The notes beneath the pieces were generated by a model. That model was not told the DNA's origin, did not search any database, and saw nothing but the letters and a program-made list of their open reading frames with translations. A stretch of DNA of 64,000 bases from Rahnella variigena (GTDB lineage: Bacteria; Pseudomonadota; Gammaproteobacteria; Enterobacterales; Enterobacteriaceae), in the NCBI RefSeq assembly GCF_003610915.1, contig NZ_NSDJ01000001.1, forward strand, positions 2,976,001 to 3,040,000, read 5' to 3'. This document shows positions 30,176-38,028 of the stretch, one piece after another. A program made the position numbers and the translations under genes. The first letter of the stretch is position 1. Every line of letters starts with the position of its first letter.

Positions 30176-31159
30176 GTGGAAGTTATTAAGGGAAAAGAAT
30201 TACAGGTTTCAGATGCGGTCTACGCCTTGCAGATGGACGGTCAGGGCGGGGTGAATAATATCAGCCCGCAGTGCGTCGCCAGCGAAGAAAAACCCTGCTG
30301 GCTGCATCTGGATTACACGCTGCCCGCCAGTGAGCAGTGGATTAATAACACGCCGGTGCTGCCCGATACCGTCCGTCAGGCGCTGGCCGGTGACAGCGTA
30401 CGTCCAAAAGTAGTGCGCGTGGGCGAAGGCACGCTAATCACCTTGCGCAGCATTAATCTCAATGCGGATTCGCGTCCCGATCAGCTGGTCACTATTCGCG
30501 TTTATCTCACCGATAAAATGATCGTCTCCACCCGTCACCGTAAGGTGTTTTCGATGGAGGAAATGATTGGTGATATGAAATCCGGCAGCGGGCCTAAGAA
30601 TACCGGACGCTGGCTGGTTGAGATTTGCGATGCGCTGACCGATCAGACCAGTAATTTTATCGAAGATTTGCACGATAAAATCATCGATATCGAAGATGAT
30701 CTGATGGAACAGCAGGTTCCGGAGCGCGGTCAGATGGCGTTGCTGCGTAAACAACTGATCGTTTTGCGCCGTTATATGGCGCCGCAACGCGATGTGTTTT
30801 CCCGTCTTGCCAGTGAACGTCTGCCGTGGATGAATGACGATGACCGCCGTCTGATGCAGGAAATCTCCGACCGCCTGGGGCGCGGGCTGGATGATCTTGA
30901 TGCCAGCATTGCGCGCACGGCGGTGTTGTCGGATGAAATCAGCTCACTGATGGCTGACTCCCTGAACCGCCGCACCTACACCATGTCTTTGCTGGCGATG
31001 GTTTTCCTGCCCGCGACATTCCTGACCGGCCTGTTTGGCGTTAACTTAGGCGGCATTCCGGGAAACACGTCACCCTTTGGTTTCGGGATTTTCTGCGCCT
31101 GTCTGGTGGCATTAGGCGGTGGCGTAGCGTTGTGGATGAAGAAAAGTCGCTGGTTATAA
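30176..31159 (+). CDS. zntB: Zinc transporter ZntB
   Basis: CorA-superfamily inner-membrane channel/transporter for zinc, 327 residues. The large cytoplasmic N-terminal domain ends in two membrane segments at the C terminus; the pore signature GVNLGGIPG follows the first segment (the CorA GMN is GVN in ZntB). [17 protein letters not shown] and ASERLPWM match E. coli ZntB, also 327 residues. The start is GTG at 30176, with GAGGA upstream. Two copies of the palindrome TGAATTTCA lie ahead of it (30092-30100 and 30116-30124) and may be operators. Confidence 0.95.
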   Translation: MEVIKGKELQVSDAVYALQMDGQGGVNNISPQCVASEEKPCWLHLDYTLPASEQWINNTPVLPDTVRQALAGDSVRPKVVRVGEGTLITLRSINLNADSRPDQLVTIRVYLTDKMIVSTRHRKVFSMEEMIGDMKSGSGPKNTGRWLVEICDALTDQTSNFIEDLHDKIIDIEDDLMEQQVPERGQMALLRKQLIVLRRYMAPQRDVFSRLASERLPWMNDDDRRLMQEISDRLGRGLDDLDASIARTAVLSDEISSLMADSLNRRTYTMSLLAMVFLPATFLTGLFGVNLGGIPGNTSPFGFGIFCACLVALGGGVALWMKKSRWL

Positions 31160-31191
31160 AGCGCTAACTGGCTGAAAAAAAGCAAAAAAAA

Positions 31192-31209
31192 GCCGGTCAT
31201 AAGACCGGC
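31192..31209. terminator. Hairpin after zntB
   Basis: Perfect 7-bp stem GCCGGTC / GACCGGC with loop ATAA. A tract of A lies before it, but no good T tract follows, so it is a weak terminator for zntB. Confidence 0.4.
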
Positions 31210-31442
31210 GTCGTTCGAATTAAATTGTGCTATGCATTAATTCTAAAAATTTGGAAATAAGACAATATGGAGCACAACGCCCATCGCTTGACGTTGCATT
31301 CACCTGCGAAATAGATATTGCACCGATTCCGCGATTCTAATGTTGATTTCGCTCAATCTTTTTGAGGTTTCTCCTCTGTGAAGGGCATCATCAGGCACTT
31401 TCGCCGGATTGCGCTCACTTTGGGACAAAACAGGAGTTTGCT

Positions 31443-32120
31443 TTGCATACCCGGGAAATGATTCAACAGGCATATCAAAATACCAACAGTAAAACGCTGA
31501 CTATATGGAATGAGCATCCGGAAACGGGCGCGGTGAGAACGGAACCTTTTTATCATCCTCACCGTCTGGCTATCACCAGCGGCAACCGCGCAGGCCCGTC
31601 GATGAGCGGATTGCTGGCGGATATCGCAGCGGCGGCGCAGGGCGATGTGTTGGCGGATGTCGCACCGGTGGAGGGTATGCATTTTACTTTCTTTGCTGTG
31701 ACGCAGGCGCTGTACGACCGCCCTGAAGATGCGGAAAATGCTGGCGAACTGACTGAGATTTTCAATCAGTATTGTCGTGGACATATTATGCGTATCAGCG
31801 ATTTGCGACTGATTGCATTGCCGGATCAGTTGCTGCTGGCGGGATTTCCGGATGAGGAAAGTTTGCGAGTTCGTCAGTCCTTGGTGGAACACCTTCTCAG
31901 CACGCAATGGGCGGGTAAAATACGTGAGCGGTTCCCAAATACCGAGATCCCCCAAATCTTCTGGCACAGCACGCTCATGCGATACGGTGCGCAATATTTG
32001 CCGTCGTCTTTGCGGGAATTCTTCCTGCAGAACCAGAACAAAAACTTTGGTTCACTCTGTCTGCCGGTGAAACTGGTCATGACCAACTACAACTGGACTG
32101 ATACTTTTACGCTGGCCTGA
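31443..32120 (+). CDS. Uncharacterised protein with two HxT motifs (2H-phosphoesterase-like)
   Basis: I do not recognise a named gene. The protein of 225 residues shows two histidine motifs 95 residues apart: His80-Phe-Thr82 (GMHFTFFAV) and His175-Ser-Thr177 (IFWHSTLMRYG). Two HxT/S motifs at such spacing, each in a hydrophobic strand, are the mark of the 2H phosphoesterase superfamily (LigT, cyclic phosphodiesterases, DUF1868-like proteins). The function is therefore probably hydrolysis or transfer on 2',3'-cyclic phosphates or related nucleotides, an inference only. The start is taken as TTG 31443 because AGGAG (31432-31436) is well spaced; the in-frame ATG at 31458 lacks one. It has no signal peptide. 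It is a single gene between zntB and ttcA. Confidence 0.7.
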   Translation: MHTREMIQQAYQNTNSKTLTIWNEHPETGAVRTEPFYHPHRLAITSGNRAGPSMSGLLADIAAAAQGDVLADVAPVEGMHFTFFAVTQALYDRPEDAENAGELTEIFNQYCRGHIMRISDLRLIALPDQLLLAGFPDEESLRVRQSLVEHLLSTQWAGKIRERFPNTEIPQIFWHSTLMRYGAQYLPSSLREFFLQNQNKNFGSLCLPVKLVMTNYNWTDTFTLA

Positions 32121-32157
32121 AAACCTGAAGCTCTGGTCTTAAAATCTGAAAATAGAA

Positions 32158-32179
32158 AAGCCCGCTTTTAAGCGGGCTT
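32158..32179. terminator. Bidirectional terminator between the 2H-like gene and ttcA
   Basis: Perfect 10-bp inverted repeat AAGCCCGCTT / AAGCGGGCTT with a very short loop, with AAAA on the left that serves the minus-strand ttcA transcript. Confidence 0.75.
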
Positions 32180-32206
32180 ACGAGATGCAAAGCGCAGACG
32201 TGGAAA

Positions 32207-33142
32207 TTATTTAATTTCTAACACATTCAGACGTTCAACCGGCGCAACGGTTTCATCGTCCTCCGGTTGCCAGCCGACAGGCTGCATCGGAATATCTTCG
32301 CGATCAAAGGCCAGATCTCCGCCGTCAATCACTTCACCACCGTGTTTAATTCCTTTGAAATCAAAAAGATTCATGTCATTGAGATGGGAAGGCACCACGT
32401 TTTGCATCGCGCTGAACATGGTTTCGATGCGTCCCGGATATTTTTTATCCCAGTCTTTGAGCATGTCGCCGATAACCTGACGTTGCAGGTTAGGCTGCGA
32501 ACCGCACAGGTTACATGGGATGATCGGGTACTCGCGCGCAATCGCGAAACGCTCGATATCTTTCTCGCGGCAGTACGCCAGCGGGCGGATCACGATGTGT
32601 TTGCCGTCATCACTCATCAGTTTTGGTGGCATGCCTTTCAGCTTGCCGCCATAGAACATATTGAGGAACAGGGTTTGCAGAATGTCATCGCGGTGATGGC
32701 CGAGTGCAATTTTGGTACAGCCCAGTTCGGTGGCGGTGCGGTACAAAATCCCGCGACGCAGACGTGAGCACAGAGAACAAGTCGTTTTGCCTTCCGGAAT
32801 TTTATCTTTAACGATGGAATAGGTGTCTTCAGTGACAATCTTGTATTCCACGCCCAGCGTTTCCAGATATTCCGGCAGGATGTGCGCCGGGAAGCCTGGC
32901 TGCTTCTGATCCAGATTAACCGCGATAAGTGAGAAGTTCACCGGTGCGCTTTGTTGCAGATTGCGCAAGATTTCCAGCATGGTATAGCTATCCTTCCCGC
33001 CGGAAAGACATACCATAATGCGGTCACCTTCTTCGATCATGCCGAAATCGGCGATCGCTTTCCCCACGTCACGGCGCAGGCGCTTCTGTAATTTGTTCAG
33101 ATTGTACTGAGCTTTTTTATCAACTGATTGAATTTCTGACAT
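32207..33142 (-). CDS. ttcA: tRNA 2-thiocytidine(32) synthetase TtcA
   Basis: Adds sulfur to cytidine 32 of tRNA. The 311-residue protein, same length as E. coli, has the PP-loop SGGKDS at residues 47-52 and two cysteine motifs ([11 protein letters not shown] and IPCNLCGSQ) that hold the iron-sulfur cluster. GHHRDD follows the first cysteine pair. The start at 33142 ([10 protein letters not shown]) is the family start; the 22 codons ahead of it are open but unsupported. Confidence 0.97.
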   Translation of the reverse strand: MSEIQSVDKKAQYNLNKLQKRLRRDVGKAIADFGMIEEGDRIMVCLSGGKDSYTMLEILRNLQQSAPVNFSLIAVNLDQKQPGFPAHILPEYLETLGVEYKIVTEDTYSIVKDKIPEGKTTCSLCSRLRRGILYRTATELGCTKIALGHHRDDILQTLFLNMFYGGKLKGMPPKLMSDDGKHIVIRPLAYCREKDIERFAIAREYPIIPCNLCGSQPNLQRQVIGDMLKDWDKKYPGRIETMFSAMQNVVPSHLNDMNLFDFKGIKHGGEVIDGGDLAFDREDIPMQPVGWQPEDDETVAPVERLNVLEIK

Positions 33143-33541
33143 TAATAATAACTCTGACTCAAAAAGGGGCACCAGAAGGGGCTGGCCGACATAGCGCGAG
33201 TTCAGCATTTTACATTTCTGTCTGCCCGCTGCTCATGTCTTCCGCCCGGACGGCGTTGTGGCGCGTATGATACGGATTACGCCGCCGAATGTCAGCGCGT
33301 TTTATAGCTGTCCCTCGTCTAAGCTGATTGCGAAAAGGAGCAGCAAAAGAAAGGCAAAATATTTGCCGGTCAAATAAAGTGAGATTTACAAATCTTCCCC
33401 ATCCTTAAAATTGCTAGCTTTGAAGGGCTTTGCCGCCAATTTTACCCTGAAACATAAGGTAAAATGATCTGTTCGGATATTTCCATACACAAAATTTCTG
33501 CTACCCTGATGGTCTTAACCAGATCCTTTTGGAACAGCCCG
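33143..33541. other. Intergenic region between ttcA and bluF
   Basis: No gene was found in these 399 bases. They hold the divergent promoters of ttcA and bluF. The clearest element is the perfect palindrome AGATTT-AC-AAATCT at 33382-33395, about 147 bases ahead of bluF. No consensus promoter could be fixed with confidence. Confidence 0.5.
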
Positions 33542-34783
33542 ATGCTTTTAACCCTCGTTTACCGCAGCCACATTAGTGAACATGTACAGTCTGGTTCACT
33601 GGTCGAAATGGTGTCGCAAGCCAAAGTAAACAACGAACTTTTAGGCATTACCGGGATCCTGCTTTTTGACGGGATGCACTTCTTCCAGCTGCTGGAAGGG
33701 GCGGAAGAGGCAGTGGATGCCCTTTACAGTGAGATTTGTAAAGATCAGCGGCATCACAACGTGGTGGTTCTGATGCGCGACTATGCGCAGTCACGCCGTT
33801 TCGGCAATGTCGGTATGGAGCTTTTTGACCTCAGACATCATCACGAAGATGAGGTGCTTCAGGCAGTGCTTGATAAAGGAACGTCTAAATATCAGCTCAC
33901 TTACGAAGACAGGGCGCTGCAATTTTTATGTACCTTTGTGCAGGCTCGTGAGAAGGAAAATTATCTCGAAATCCTTCCGGCGGATTCCTGGTCTTTCATC
34001 GCTGATGAGTCCCTGAAACCAGAAGTAGAATTTATCTTTCCTGAAATGCAGGACTACAATTTTGCATTCCAGCCGATAGTCGATCCGCTGAGTCGCGAGA
34101 TAATCTCTTATGAAGCGACAATACGCGGGCCGGAAGGCGGTTCAGCGATGGAGTATTACTCCCGGCTGTCCGGAACAACAATCTACGAGGCAGATCTCAA
34201 ATCCAAAAAGCTGGCTTTTGCTATGGCGCAGAAAATGGGGATCAGCGACAAAACGCTTTCTATCAAGCTTTTGCCTATGACACTGGTGATGGTGCCAGAT
34301 GCTGTGGAGTCTCTGGTTAATGACATCACCGCGAGTGGCCTGGTTCCTGAACAGATTGTGGTGGCCATCACCGAGAACGGCGTCATTACCCGTGAAGACA
34401 AGTTTTCTAACGCGATGAAACAGCTGAAAGCTTCAGGAATGCGTCTGGCAATTGACGATTTCGGGGCAGGTTCCGCCGGATTGCTGCTGCTGACTCAATG
34501 CCAGCCAGACAAAATTATGATTGATCGCAATATGATTTGTGACATCCATACCAGTGGACCTAAACAGGCCGTCGTTCAGGCAATTATCAGATTCTGCTCT
34601 TCGTTAGAAGTCTCAGTCATCGCAACAGGTGTTGAAAAACCAGAAGAGTGGATGTGGCTGGATGCGGCAGGAGTGTGTAATTTCCAGGGCGAATTGTTTG
34701 CTGAGCCAAGACTGAAGGGGACGCCGGTAATTACCTGGCCGGAAGTCACCTATGAATACCAGTCGGGCAATCAGGCTCTCTGA
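33542..34783 (+). CDS. bluF: Blue-light sensor with BLUF and degenerate EAL domain (BluF)
   Basis: Photoreceptor of 413 residues. The N-terminal BLUF domain (about residues 1-93) has the flavin-contacting Tyr7 (LVYRSH) and Gln49 (FFQLLEG). The C-terminal EAL domain is degenerate: the signature is EAT instead of EAL, and other metal ligands are altered although DDFGAG is kept, so phosphodiesterase activity is unlikely. Residues such as GTSKYQLTYEDRALQF and PEEWMWL match E. coli BluF, which binds and releases the repressor BluR in blue light. The start ATG 33542 fits the family. The target operon ycgZ-ymgA-ariR lies right behind it in opposite orientation; no bluR gene is in the window. Confidence 0.93.
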   Translation: MLLTLVYRSHISEHVQSGSLVEMVSQAKVNNELLGITGILLFDGMHFFQLLEGAEEAVDALYSEICKDQRHHNVVVLMRDYAQSRRFGNVGMELFDLRHHHEDEVLQAVLDKGTSKYQLTYEDRALQFLCTFVQAREKENYLEILPADSWSFIADESLKPEVEFIFPEMQDYNFAFQPIVDPLSREIISYEATIRGPEGGSAMEYYSRLSGTTIYEADLKSKKLAFAMAQKMGISDKTLSIKLLPMTLVMVPDAVESLVNDITASGLVPEQIVVAITENGVITREDKFSNAMKQLKASGMRLAIDDFGAGSAGLLLLTQCQPDKIMIDRNMICDIHTSGPKQAVVQAIIRFCSSLEVSVIATGVEKPEEWMWLDAAGVCNFQGELFAEPRLKGTPVITWPEVTYEYQSGNQAL

Positions 34784-34814
34784 GAACTTGTCAGCAGCGC
34801 ATAAGTTATAAATG

Positions 34815-34849
34815 AATGAGCCCGGCAAATGATATTTGCCGGGCTCATT
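34815..34849. terminator. Bidirectional terminator between bluF and the ariR operon
   Basis: A 15-16 bp perfect stem (ATGAGCCCGGCAAAT and its complement) around a GAT loop, between the convergent genes. Confidence 0.8.
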
Positions 34850-34870
34850 TCATAATACGTTGCTGTTAAT

Positions 34871-35128
34871 TTATAAAATATCATCATCAGGTGTGCGGTA
34901 GACGACATATTCAAGTGCTTCCAGGTAGACATCCTGCTTACCTGCATCACTTTCCTGCTCAATCTTCTGAATCAGACAAAGAATAATATCTTTATGAGTA
35001 ACTACTTCTTTTTGTTTTTTTAAGTTTTGATAAAGACGGATGACCGTTTCGTTTTCAACCAAAAGTTCAGGGTCTTCTGCCAGAATATAATCAGCCAATG
35101 TTACATGAGTATAAGACACATCTTGCAT
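34871..35128 (-). CDS. Second AriR/YmgB-like connector protein
   Basis: Small helical protein of 85 residues of the YmgB/AriR family. The core HKDIILCLIQKIEQESDAGKQDVYLEALEYVV and the ending TPDDDIL line up with AriR (LETTSDI..ADVIRKTLEIVVGYTADDM in E. coli, here shortened). It is a paralogue of the ariR gene 115 bases upstream and could be the third or fourth gene of the same operon, in the place of E. coli ymgC. The start ATG has GGAGG eight bases upstream. AriR family proteins act on the Rcs pathway, biofilm and acid resistance; the specific task of this copy is unknown. Confidence 0.8.
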   Translation of the reverse strand: MQDVSYTHVTLADYILAEDPELLVENETVIRLYQNLKKQKEVVTHKDIILCLIQKIEQESDAGKQDVYLEALEYVVYRTPDDDIL

Positions 35129-35243
35129 TTTAATACCCTCCGCGTTTGTTCTTCAGAACCTGTTATTTGAAAGATTCCGCGCCCGTCTGTGACTACTAAG
35201 ACTGAGCGCGAAGCGAATAATAGAGTAGACCCTTGTTAAGGAA

Positions 35244-35579
35244 TCAGAACCCGGCATCATCGGGCGTCATGCCCACGACCATTTCCAGTGCGCCGCGCAG
35301 AATATCCAGTTGCACAACATCTGATGTGGTTTCAAGCTGATTGATCAGATGCATGATGATGGCTTTATGGGTCACCGTACCTTTCTTCGCCAGAATCAGA
35401 CGAATTGCGGCACCCAGAACTTCGGCTTCACTGGAGTAGAGTTCGCTCACGTTAGAAAATTGTTGAAAAATCCCTGTTTGATTGACTGCGTCTGTCATCG
35501 ACTGAGATGAGTTTGATACCATCGAGTCGTTGTGGCTCACGGCACACTCGTTTGATGTATCAATGTTTTTTCTGGTCAT
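35244..35579 (-). CDS. ariR: Connector protein AriR (YmgB)
   Basis: Protein of 111 residues with a variable, Ser/Asn-rich N terminus and a C-terminal AriR domain: SEAEVLGAAIRLILAKKG, THKAIIMHLINQLETTSDVVQ and LEMVVGMTPDD match E. coli AriR (88 residues). The N-terminal part is about 25 residues longer than in E. coli. The ATG 35579 lies inside the end of ymgA (20-base overlap), so translation is probably coupled; a later in-frame ATG is possible. In E. coli it is produced when BluF relieves BluR and promotes Rcs signalling. Confidence 0.85.
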   Translation of the reverse strand: MTRKNIDTSNECAVSHNDSMVSNSSQSMTDAVNQTGIFQQFSNVSELYSSEAEVLGAAIRLILAKKGTVTHKAIIMHLINQLETTSDVVQLDILRGALEMVVGMTPDDAGF

Positions 35580-35853
35580 CGGACGGCCCTTCAGTATTGA
35601 AAAAGTGTCGTACATTGTCGACGTCCCGTACTTCATAACTGACACGCGCACGCTTATCAGCCTGATCGTGGCGCATCTCATTTATGATCTGCTCCAGGGC
35701 GCTTTTTCGAGTTAAGTTCTCAGCATTTACAGCCATAAACTGTAACTGCTTAATGAGTCTGTCGATTGAAATTGGACTTTTAGATTTAAGTAAGGATATT
35801 ACTGCCTCACCAATCAGCTTGTCCGTTAACTTTTCTTCATTACTTCTATACAT
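35560..35853 (-). CDS. ymgA: Connector protein YmgA
   Basis: Protein of 97 residues. The region KLIGEAVISLLKSKSPISIDRLIKQLQFMA resembles E. coli YmgA (ITGQAVLQILRMKINFSLQTLIKQLLVM, given in part), followed by a basic, poorly conserved tail. The start ATG 35853 was preferred over a TTG ten codons upstream because AGAGG lies eight bases ahead. It overlaps ariR by 20 bases and follows ycgZ after about 190 bases. In E. coli YmgA activates the Rcs phosphorelay and so colanic acid formation. Confidence 0.8.
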   Translation of the reverse strand: MYRSNEEKLTDKLIGEAVISLLKSKSPISIDRLIKQLQFMAVNAENLTRKSALEQIINEMRHDQADKRARVSYEVRDVDNVRHFFNTEGPSDDQKKH

Positions 35854-36044
35854 ATTATCAGCCTCTGAATATACGCTGACCAAAGGTCTTGGGCAGATTA
35901 GCTTCAGGTTCAGAGTTATTACTTCAAACCACCAGGAACAACAACATCGGGAATAAAGTATTGGTAGGCTATGAATTAATCAAGCCCGCATAATATGTCA
36001 AACCGAAATTCTATGAAGCCAATCTTTACTTAAATCTCAACAAA

Positions 36045-36284
36045 TCATGAGTCACGCTCAAGAACCAGACGGATTAGCTTCATATAGTGCTTTTCCTCTT
36101 CTTCGCTGCCAGCGGATTCAACACGATTCAACAGTTTTGAACACAACGCCTTGCGATTAAGGTTCTTGCCTGCTTCCAGAATTTCAACCACAACGCGTCC
36201 CATTGTTTCCTCTTTAGAAAAACCCTGACCATATAAAGAAGGGGAGGTCTCCGGAGACAATCCATCGTGCTTGTTCTGACGCAT
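36045..36284 (-). CDS. ycgZ: Connector protein YcgZ
   Basis: Protein of 79 residues. The C-terminal two thirds (GRVVVEILEAGKNLNRKALC, SKLLNRVESAGSEEEEKHY, MKLIRLVLE) match E. coli YcgZ closely (78 residues). The start ATG has AGAGGA six bases ahead. It is the first gene of the minus-strand operon. In E. coli the operon is repressed by the MerR-type BluR and opened by BluF in blue light at low temperature; a candidate MerR-type operator is present upstream at 36342-36366. Confidence 0.88.
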   Translation of the reverse strand: MRQNKHDGLSPETSPSLYGQGFSKEETMGRVVVEILEAGKNLNRKALCSKLLNRVESAGSEEEEKHYMKLIRLVLERDS

Positions 36285-36341
36285 GACATATCCTCTTGTT
36301 AATGTGTGCGTAGTTAATGATTACTTGTGTGACTATAAAGT

Positions 36342-36366
36342 TATACAAGATGCACAAAGTTGTACA
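36342..36366. promoter_or_regulatory. Candidate BluR/MlrA-type operator of ycgZ
   Basis: TATACAA (36342-36348) and TTGTACA (36360-36366) form a near-perfect inverted repeat with an 11-base spacer. TTGTACA half-sites are known for the MerR-type regulator MlrA, a close relative of BluR. The site lies about 58 bases ahead of the ycgZ start, where a MerR-type promoter would be. The rest of the 36285-36584 gap shows no gene that I can support. Confidence 0.5.
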
Positions 36367-36584
36367 GGTATTTTTAGGAATAATGGATACTAATGCAGAA
36401 TATTCTTAAGCGGTTTTTAGCTGAATCGGGACAGTTGTCAGTCATCAGAGGGGGGAATGGGTACTCATCCGTAAACAACAACTCAGAAAGCATTATGGTA
36501 AAGGTTGGGTAAAAAAGGGCAACTTTTTCCTGACTCTGCCGTTAAACAATGTGTGTCTTTTTTTGGGTGTTGAAGGGAGTGGCG

Positions 36585-36785
36585 GTGGAAAATTCAAAAA
36601 TGGCCTTTGAGGAAGCCTGCCGTATGGTGGGTGAGTGCTGTCTGATGTTTGCGCAAAACGGCCAGGAAATTAGCCGTGAGCGACTGGCATTATGGCTGGG
36701 TCGCGCTCAGGAAGAGGCGGTTGATGCCATTGGCGAGCCTAATGATGCGCTGCAACTGGCCATCGAGCGCCTTAAAGGTCGCTGA
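36585..36785 (+). CDS. Small unrecognised helical protein
   Basis: I do not recognise this gene. From the GTG at 36585 it encodes 66 residues, mostly amphipathic helix: KMAFEEACRMVGECC, then GQEISRERLALWLGRAQ and ALQLAIERLKGR. The ribosome binding site GGGAG is six to eight bases ahead of the GTG. Size and the pattern NGQEISRERLALWLGRA recall the AriR/YcgZ group of small connectors, but no convincing match was made. It is divergent from ycgZ and ends 108 bases ahead of a lipoprotein gene. It could be a further connector of the same signalling block; this is a guess from position. Confidence 0.55.
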   Translation: MENSKMAFEEACRMVGECCLMFAQNGQEISRERLALWLGRAQEEAVDAIGEPNDALQLAIERLKGR

Positions 36786-36893
36786 TAAAACAGTCAAAAA
36801 ACTTCCGTTTGTCCTATTTTTCAAGGCCTCCCGAAAGAGTGACTATACTTACTAAGCTAATTGTTAAGTCAGAACCCTTTCAGGAGGAAATGT

Positions 36894-37127
36894 ATGAAGA
36901 GGAATAACCTAATCGCCGCATCGCTGGCCGCCGTTTCAATTTTGTTTGTGGCGGGCTGTGCATCGAACCAGGCTATTAAAACGACGGACGGAAAAACCAT
37001 CGTGACGGACGGAAAACCTCAGGTAGATGACGATACAGGTCTGGTGTCCTATACCAATGCGGAAACCGGTAAGACCGAGCAGATTAATCGCGATCAGGTT
37101 AAAAACATGAGCGAACTGGATAACTGA
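36894..37127 (+). CDS. YgdI/YgdR family lipoprotein, first copy
   Basis: Lipoprotein of 77 residues. The signal peptide ends in the lipobox VAGC (Cys at residue 21), followed by a short SH3-like DUF903 domain: AIKTTDGKTIVTDGKPQVDDDTGLVSY and KTEQINRDQVKNMSEL. This is the typical YgdI/YgdR pattern. AGGAGG is well placed before ATG 36894. The Cys+1 residue is Ala, so it should go to the outer membrane. Function is unknown for the family. Confidence 0.88.
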   Translation: MKRNNLIAASLAAVSILFVAGCASNQAIKTTDGKTIVTDGKPQVDDDTGLVSYTNAETGKTEQINRDQVKNMSELDN

Positions 37128-37161
37128 TTTATCCGGAAACGTATAACGAAAGGAGAAGATC

Positions 37162-37398
37162 ATGAAGATCATGAATAGGACATTACTTTTACCCTTAGCA
37201 GCTGTGTTATGTGTCGCTGCGCTGTCGGGCTGTACACGCACAAGTTATGCCATCCAGACGAATGATGCGCGAACCATCATCAGTGACGGCAAACCAAAAG
37301 AAGCCGATTCCGGCTTGCTGGAATACACCGATGCAAACGGTGTGAAACAGCAGATCAGCAAAACTGAAGTGAAACAGGTAACAGAACTTCCGAAGTAA
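37162..37398 (+). CDS. YgdI/YgdR family lipoprotein, second copy
   Basis: Lipoprotein of 78 residues, paralogue of the gene ending 34 bases upstream. The lipobox is LSGC, then the DUF903 core YAIQTNDARTIISDGKPKEADSG and VKQQISKTEVKQVTELPK. AAAGGAGAAG precedes the ATG. Both genes are likely in one transcript that ends at the terminator at 37428. The two copies differ in about half their residues, so the duplication is old. Confidence 0.87.
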   Translation: MKIMNRTLLLPLAAVLCVAALSGCTRTSYAIQTNDARTIISDGKPKEADSGLLEYTDANGVKQQISKTEVKQVTELPK

Positions 37399-37427
37399 AT
37401 CCGGTGCTCTCTTTTTTGTCTGACATT

Positions 37428-37454
37428 AAAACCCGCTGATAAAGCGGGTTTTTT
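37428..37454 (+). terminator. Terminator of the lipoprotein pair
   Basis: Perfect 10-bp stem AAAACCCGCT / AGCGGGTTTT, loop GATAA, followed by T. Confidence 0.9.
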
Positions 37455-37533
37455 ATGATCGGTATCGCGGGCAGAAACGGTGATTTATGGTACTTTCTGG
37501 CTCGATGATAAACCGGAACTAAGGAAAGTCACT

Positions 37534-37959
37534 GTGCGCCAGAGAACCATCGTCTGTCCGTTGATAGAACATGAAGGAACGTATCTGCTGTGCAAAATGC
37601 CATCCGGCCGTGGTGTGTTTCCCGGTCAGTGGGCGTTGTCAGGGGGAGGCGTTGAAACGGGAGAAACCATAGAACAGGCCTTGCTGCGCGAAGTGCGGGA
37701 AGAGCTCGGTGAAGCGCTGGAACTGACGCATATCACACCCTGGACGTTCCGCGATGACATTCGCATCAAAACCTATCCGGATGGACGGAAAGAGGAAATC
37801 TATATGATTTACCTGATCTTCCATTGTCATGCGAAGAATACTGCCATTACCCTGAACGATGAATTTGAAGCTTTTGCGTGGGTACGCCAGGAAGACTTAG
37901 GCCGATATGATCTGAACGACGCCACGCGCATTACGTTAAAACAGCGCGGACTGCTTTAA
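37534..37959 (+). CDS. nudI: Nudix nucleoside triphosphatase NudI
   Basis: Pyrimidine (deoxy)nucleoside triphosphatase in E. coli. From the GTG at 37534 the protein has 141 residues, exactly the E. coli length, and begins with [10 protein letters not shown]. The Nudix box covers residues 38-60 with Glu44, Arg52, Glu53, Glu56, Glu57 and Gly59. AAGGAA is seven bases ahead of the GTG. An upstream in-frame extension of 18 codons is open but is not part of the family. It sits alone between two terminators. Confidence 0.92.
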   Translation: MRQRTIVCPLIEHEGTYLLCKMPSGRGVFPGQWALSGGGVETGETIEQALLREVREELGEALELTHITPWTFRDDIRIKTYPDGRKEEIYMIYLIFHCHAKNTAITLNDEFEAFAWVRQEDLGRYDLNDATRITLKQRGLL

Positions 37960-37975
37960 ATCACGTTGTGAGTAA

Positions 37976-38017
37976 AAATGCAGGAGTTCCGGGGGAAATC
38001 CTGCATTTGTATTTTTG
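37976..38017. terminator. Terminator between nudI and the symporter gene
   Basis: Perfect 10-bp stem AAATGCAGGA / TCCTGCATTT with a 13-base loop, followed by GTATTTTT. It lies between two convergent genes. Confidence 0.8.
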
Positions 38018-38028
38018 ACCCGATAACC

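Noticed and set aside
36393..36512. Possible 39-codon open frame (MQNILKRFLAESG start) between ycgZ and the 66-residue gene
   Set aside because: The ribosome binding site is weak, composition is unremarkable, and it lies in the promoter region; kept out of the gene list.
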